From: JADHLK01 sp038131695 | Lineage (GTDB): Bacteria; Pseudomonadota; Alphaproteobacteria; Puniceispirillales; Puniceispirillaceae | Reading direction: 5' to 3' | Assembly (NCBI GenBank): GCA_038131695.1 | Contig: JAYPQA010000029.1 | Coordinates: 1-36,430, forward strand | Length of the DNA: 36,430 bases | In this document: positions 34,768 to 36,430 of the stretch, piece by piece | How the letters are laid out: each line of letters begins with the position of its first letter | Numbering within the stretch: position 1 is the first letter of the stretch | Position numbers and translations under genes: made by a program | Notes under the pieces: generated by a model | Seen by the model: only the letters and a program-made list of their open reading frames with translations | Told to the model about the DNA's origin: nothing | Databases searched by the model: none

Positions 34768-35247
34768 ATGGCAATGTCTGTGCGCCTGCTTATCCTATCA
34801 TTTCTAATTTCTGCCAGCCTGACTTCATCTGCGCTGGCAGAGCTGTGGCAAAAAGACAATCTGCAAATAGATGGGCGCGTTCTGGTGCAAGCGATGCCCG
34901 GCAAAAAAATGACAGCGGCCTATATGCGGATTGCCAATGCAGGCACGACAGACCGGCAGCTGGTCTCAGTCCGCGCTGATTTTGCCAAAAAGGCCGAAAT
35001 TCATACGGTCGGCCTGCAGGATGGGGTGATGAAAATGCGGCCCTTGGAGGGCGGGCTGGCCGTGCCCGCAGGTGCGGAGGTCACGCTGGCTCCGGGCGGC
35101 GTTCACATTATGCTGATCGGGCTGAACCGCGCGCTGGAGGCCGGGGCCGAGGCCAGCCTTGCGCTGCGCTTTGCAGATGGCACAGAGGCAATGCTCCCCT
35201 TCCGGATTATCAGCCGGGCTGAGCTGCTGAAGCAGGATAAACGCTGA
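34768..35247 (+). CDS. PCu(A)C copper chaperone
   Basis: A 159-aa periplasmic protein of the DUF461/PCuAC family, which binds Cu(I) and helps assemble the CuA site of cytochrome oxidase. A signal peptide (1-24, cleavage at ALA-ELW) is followed by a cupredoxin-like fold. Likely copper ligands are His79 (EIHT), Met88 and Met90 (GVMKM), and His113 with Met115 in GGVHIML. The Met usually following the first His is Thr here and the second spacing is one longer than the consensus, a small deviation. It is convergent with a Sco gene 13 bp away, supporting a shared copper-delivery role. Confidence 0.85.
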   Translation: MAMSVRLLILSFLISASLTSSALAELWQKDNLQIDGRVLVQAMPGKKMTAAYMRIANAGTTDRQLVSVRADFAKKAEIHTVGLQDGVMKMRPLEGGLAVPAGAEVTLAPGGVHIMLIGLNRALEAGAEASLALRFADGTEAMLPFRIISRAELLKQDKR

Positions 35248-35260
35248 GGCCAGAGCCGCC

Positions 35261-35866
35261 CTATTTTTTAATCAGCCGTGCCAGCTTCTGGATGGTAACC
35301 TCTTCTGGTTCATCAAAGCTGACAGTCCCGAAAAAGCGGCCCGTCCGGTCATACAAGAACACCGCGGCGGAATGGTCCATCGTATAATCCCCATCATCCA
35401 GCGGAACCTTGAGCGCATATATGCCAAAATCCTTTATCGCCTGATCCACTGCTGCGCGGCTGCCGGACAGGCCGGTAACAGAAGCACCGAAATTTTCAGT
35501 ATATTCAGCCAGAATCTGCGGGCTGTCGCGTTCCGGGTCCACGCTTATCATGACAATCCCCAGCCTGTTAGCCGCCGGGTCAATCTGGGCGGCTGCCTCG
35601 CTCAGCCGGTAGAGCGTCATCGGACAGACATCCGGGCAATTTGTGAAGCCAAAGAAAATAGCCTGCGCCCGGCCAACCAAATCCGGGCCGGTTATCGTCC
35701 GGCCATCCACGGTTTTCAGGGCAAAGCGCATTTCCTGCAAGGGCGGGAACGGGGCTGGCATGACCTTGCGTGCCATCTGCTCAGACAGATAAAAAACCCC
35801 GCCCGCAATTAGCAGGGCGGCCATCAGGCCCCCGCCCAGCAGTAATTTTCGCCGGCCTGCCTGCAT
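35261..35866 (-). CDS. Sco1/SenC family copper-binding protein
   Basis: A 201-aa membrane-anchored thioredoxin-like protein. One N-terminal transmembrane helix (about 8-27) is followed by the Sco fold with the copper-binding CPDVCP (Cys77, Cys81) in FFGFTNCPDVCPMTLY and His165 in YTMDHSAAVF. Sco proteins deliver Cu to CuA of cytochrome oxidase. The ATG at 35866 overlaps by one base the TGA of the upstream TauD-like gene, so both are translated from one message. It faces the PCuAC gene. Confidence 0.92.
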   Translation of the reverse strand: MQAGRRKLLLGGGLMAALLIAGGVFYLSEQMARKVMPAPFPPLQEMRFALKTVDGRTITGPDLVGRAQAIFFGFTNCPDVCPMTLYRLSEAAAQIDPAANRLGIVMISVDPERDSPQILAEYTENFGASVTGLSGSRAAVDQAIKDFGIYALKVPLDDGDYTMDHSAAVFLYDRTGRFFGTVSFDEPEEVTIQKLARLIKK

Positions 35867-36430
35867 CAGGAAAGATGCGGCTGGTGCACGGTAACGCGCT
35901 GGACTTCACGAAAGGCCGGATAATGATCACCGCAGGCAAAATGCTGGGTCGCCCAATTATCCCAGATAGCCACTGTGCCAGGCGTCCATTTCAGCCGCAT
36001 CTGATAGCGCGGATTGCGCGCCATATCATACAGGCAATCCAGCAAATGCGTTGATTCAGCAGGTGGCAGCTCATTGATGCGCACGGTAAAGCTCTCATTC
36101 ACATAGACTGCCAGCTCAGCAGTCACCGGATGTTTGCGCAAGACCGGATGGTTGGCCTGATGATCAGCCTGCCCGGCCCCAGCCAGCGCATCGGCGCGAT
36201 CCTGCTGGCCATATTCATGGACAAAATCAAAGCCCTTTTTCAGCGAATGCAAGGCCGTCAGCCCGCCCAGCATCTGCTGCATCGGAGCCGACAGGTCTGC
36301 TGCAATGGCCGCCATATTTACCCAGAGCGTATCCCCGCCAACCGGCGGCAAATGCACCCCATGCAGCACAGCGGCAAAGGGCGGGTCGGGATAGCAGGAC
36401 AAATCAGAATGCCAAACTTCATTTTCCGGC
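35866..36430 (-). CDS. TauD/TfdA family 2-oxoglutarate dioxygenase (5' end outside window)
   Basis: The C-terminal ~188 residues of an Fe(II)/2-oxoglutarate oxygenase. The frame is open to the window edge and contains the metal motif WHSD (HxD) at about 36414-36425, so the ATG at 36402 is not the true start. The distal part has GGDTLWVNMAAI, a region rich in His around ADHQANHPV, and the C-terminal TVAIWDNWATQHFACGDHY with the third metal ligand and the RVTVHQP end with the 2-oxoglutarate Arg. The family hydroxylates sulfonates (taurine) or aryloxyacids, releasing sulfite in the taurine case. The substrate is not determined. Overlaps the Sco start by one base. Confidence 0.9.
   Translation of the reverse strand, partial: PENEVWHSDLSCYPDPPFAAVLHGVHLPPVGGDTLWVNMAAIAADLSAPMQQMLGGLTALHSLKKGFDFVHEYGQQDRADALAGAGQADHQANHPVLRKHPVTAELAVYVNESFTVRINELPPAESTHLLDCLYDMARNPRYQMRLKWTPGTVAIWDNWATQHFACGDHYPAFREVQRVTVHQPHLS

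Overview
The window looks like chromosomal DNA of a free-living, probably marine alphaproteobacterium. The evidence is the rrn order 23S-5S-tRNA-fMet, TAXI/TRAP transport, several sulfatase-type catabolic genes, a tryptophan dioxygenase, a MobR/MobA-like pair and a Sco/PCuAC pair. The bulk is moderately GC-rich. Three stretches are clearly AT-richer: about 250-690, 1187-3090 and 21900-22890. I cannot place the organism to genus; resemblance to SAR116-like oligotrophs is an impression only.

Region 1 (1-4675) is an rRNA locus followed by tRNA-associated islands. The 3' end of a 23S gene, a 5S gene and tRNA-fMet are followed by a second, clearly divergent 23S tail, 5S and tRNA-fMet. Downstream, the 3' end of tRNA-fMet recurs twice, at about 3091 and 4637, inside a 39-bp repeat. 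These repeats frame two small segments. The first holds a broken class III nucleotide cyclase, a broken GFA/CENP-V-like gene and a truncated metallo-beta-lactamase-fold gene. The second holds a frameshifted PanB-like gene. No integrase is present.

Region 2 (4675-13485) holds a divergent HupE-like/DUF4198 pair (probable metal handling), tryptophan 2,3-dioxygenase with an alpha/beta hydrolase, and a MarR regulator divergent from a 3-hydroxybenzoate 4-monooxygenase-like flavoprotein with a palindromic operator between them. A sulfatase and a GST-like gene follow.

Region 3 (13718-31031) is a catabolic block: a TAXI-TRAP uptake system, a YtcJ-like amidohydrolase, an amidase, a class III aminotransferase, a GMC oxidoreductase, an arylsulfotransferase-like propeller, a small secreted protein, a cytochrome c, an O-acetylhomoserine sulfhydrylase, an SDR and a second sulfatase-family hydrolase. 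An AT-rich insert with two unrecognised genes interrupts it.

Region 4 (31245-36430) has a persulfide/sulfur operon (MBL-fold dioxygenase-like, two YeeE/YedE halves, DUF442), a Gfo/Idh/MocA oxidoreductase, a PCuAC copper chaperone, a Sco protein and a TauD/TfdA dioxygenase running off the window end.

A recurrent theme is organosulfur and aromatic/amide compound use. A recurrent oddity is that at least ten genes carry single-base indels or a stop, mostly at or near homopolymers, with conserved coding sequence on both sides. Sequencing or assembly error is a strong alternative to genuine gene decay throughout.
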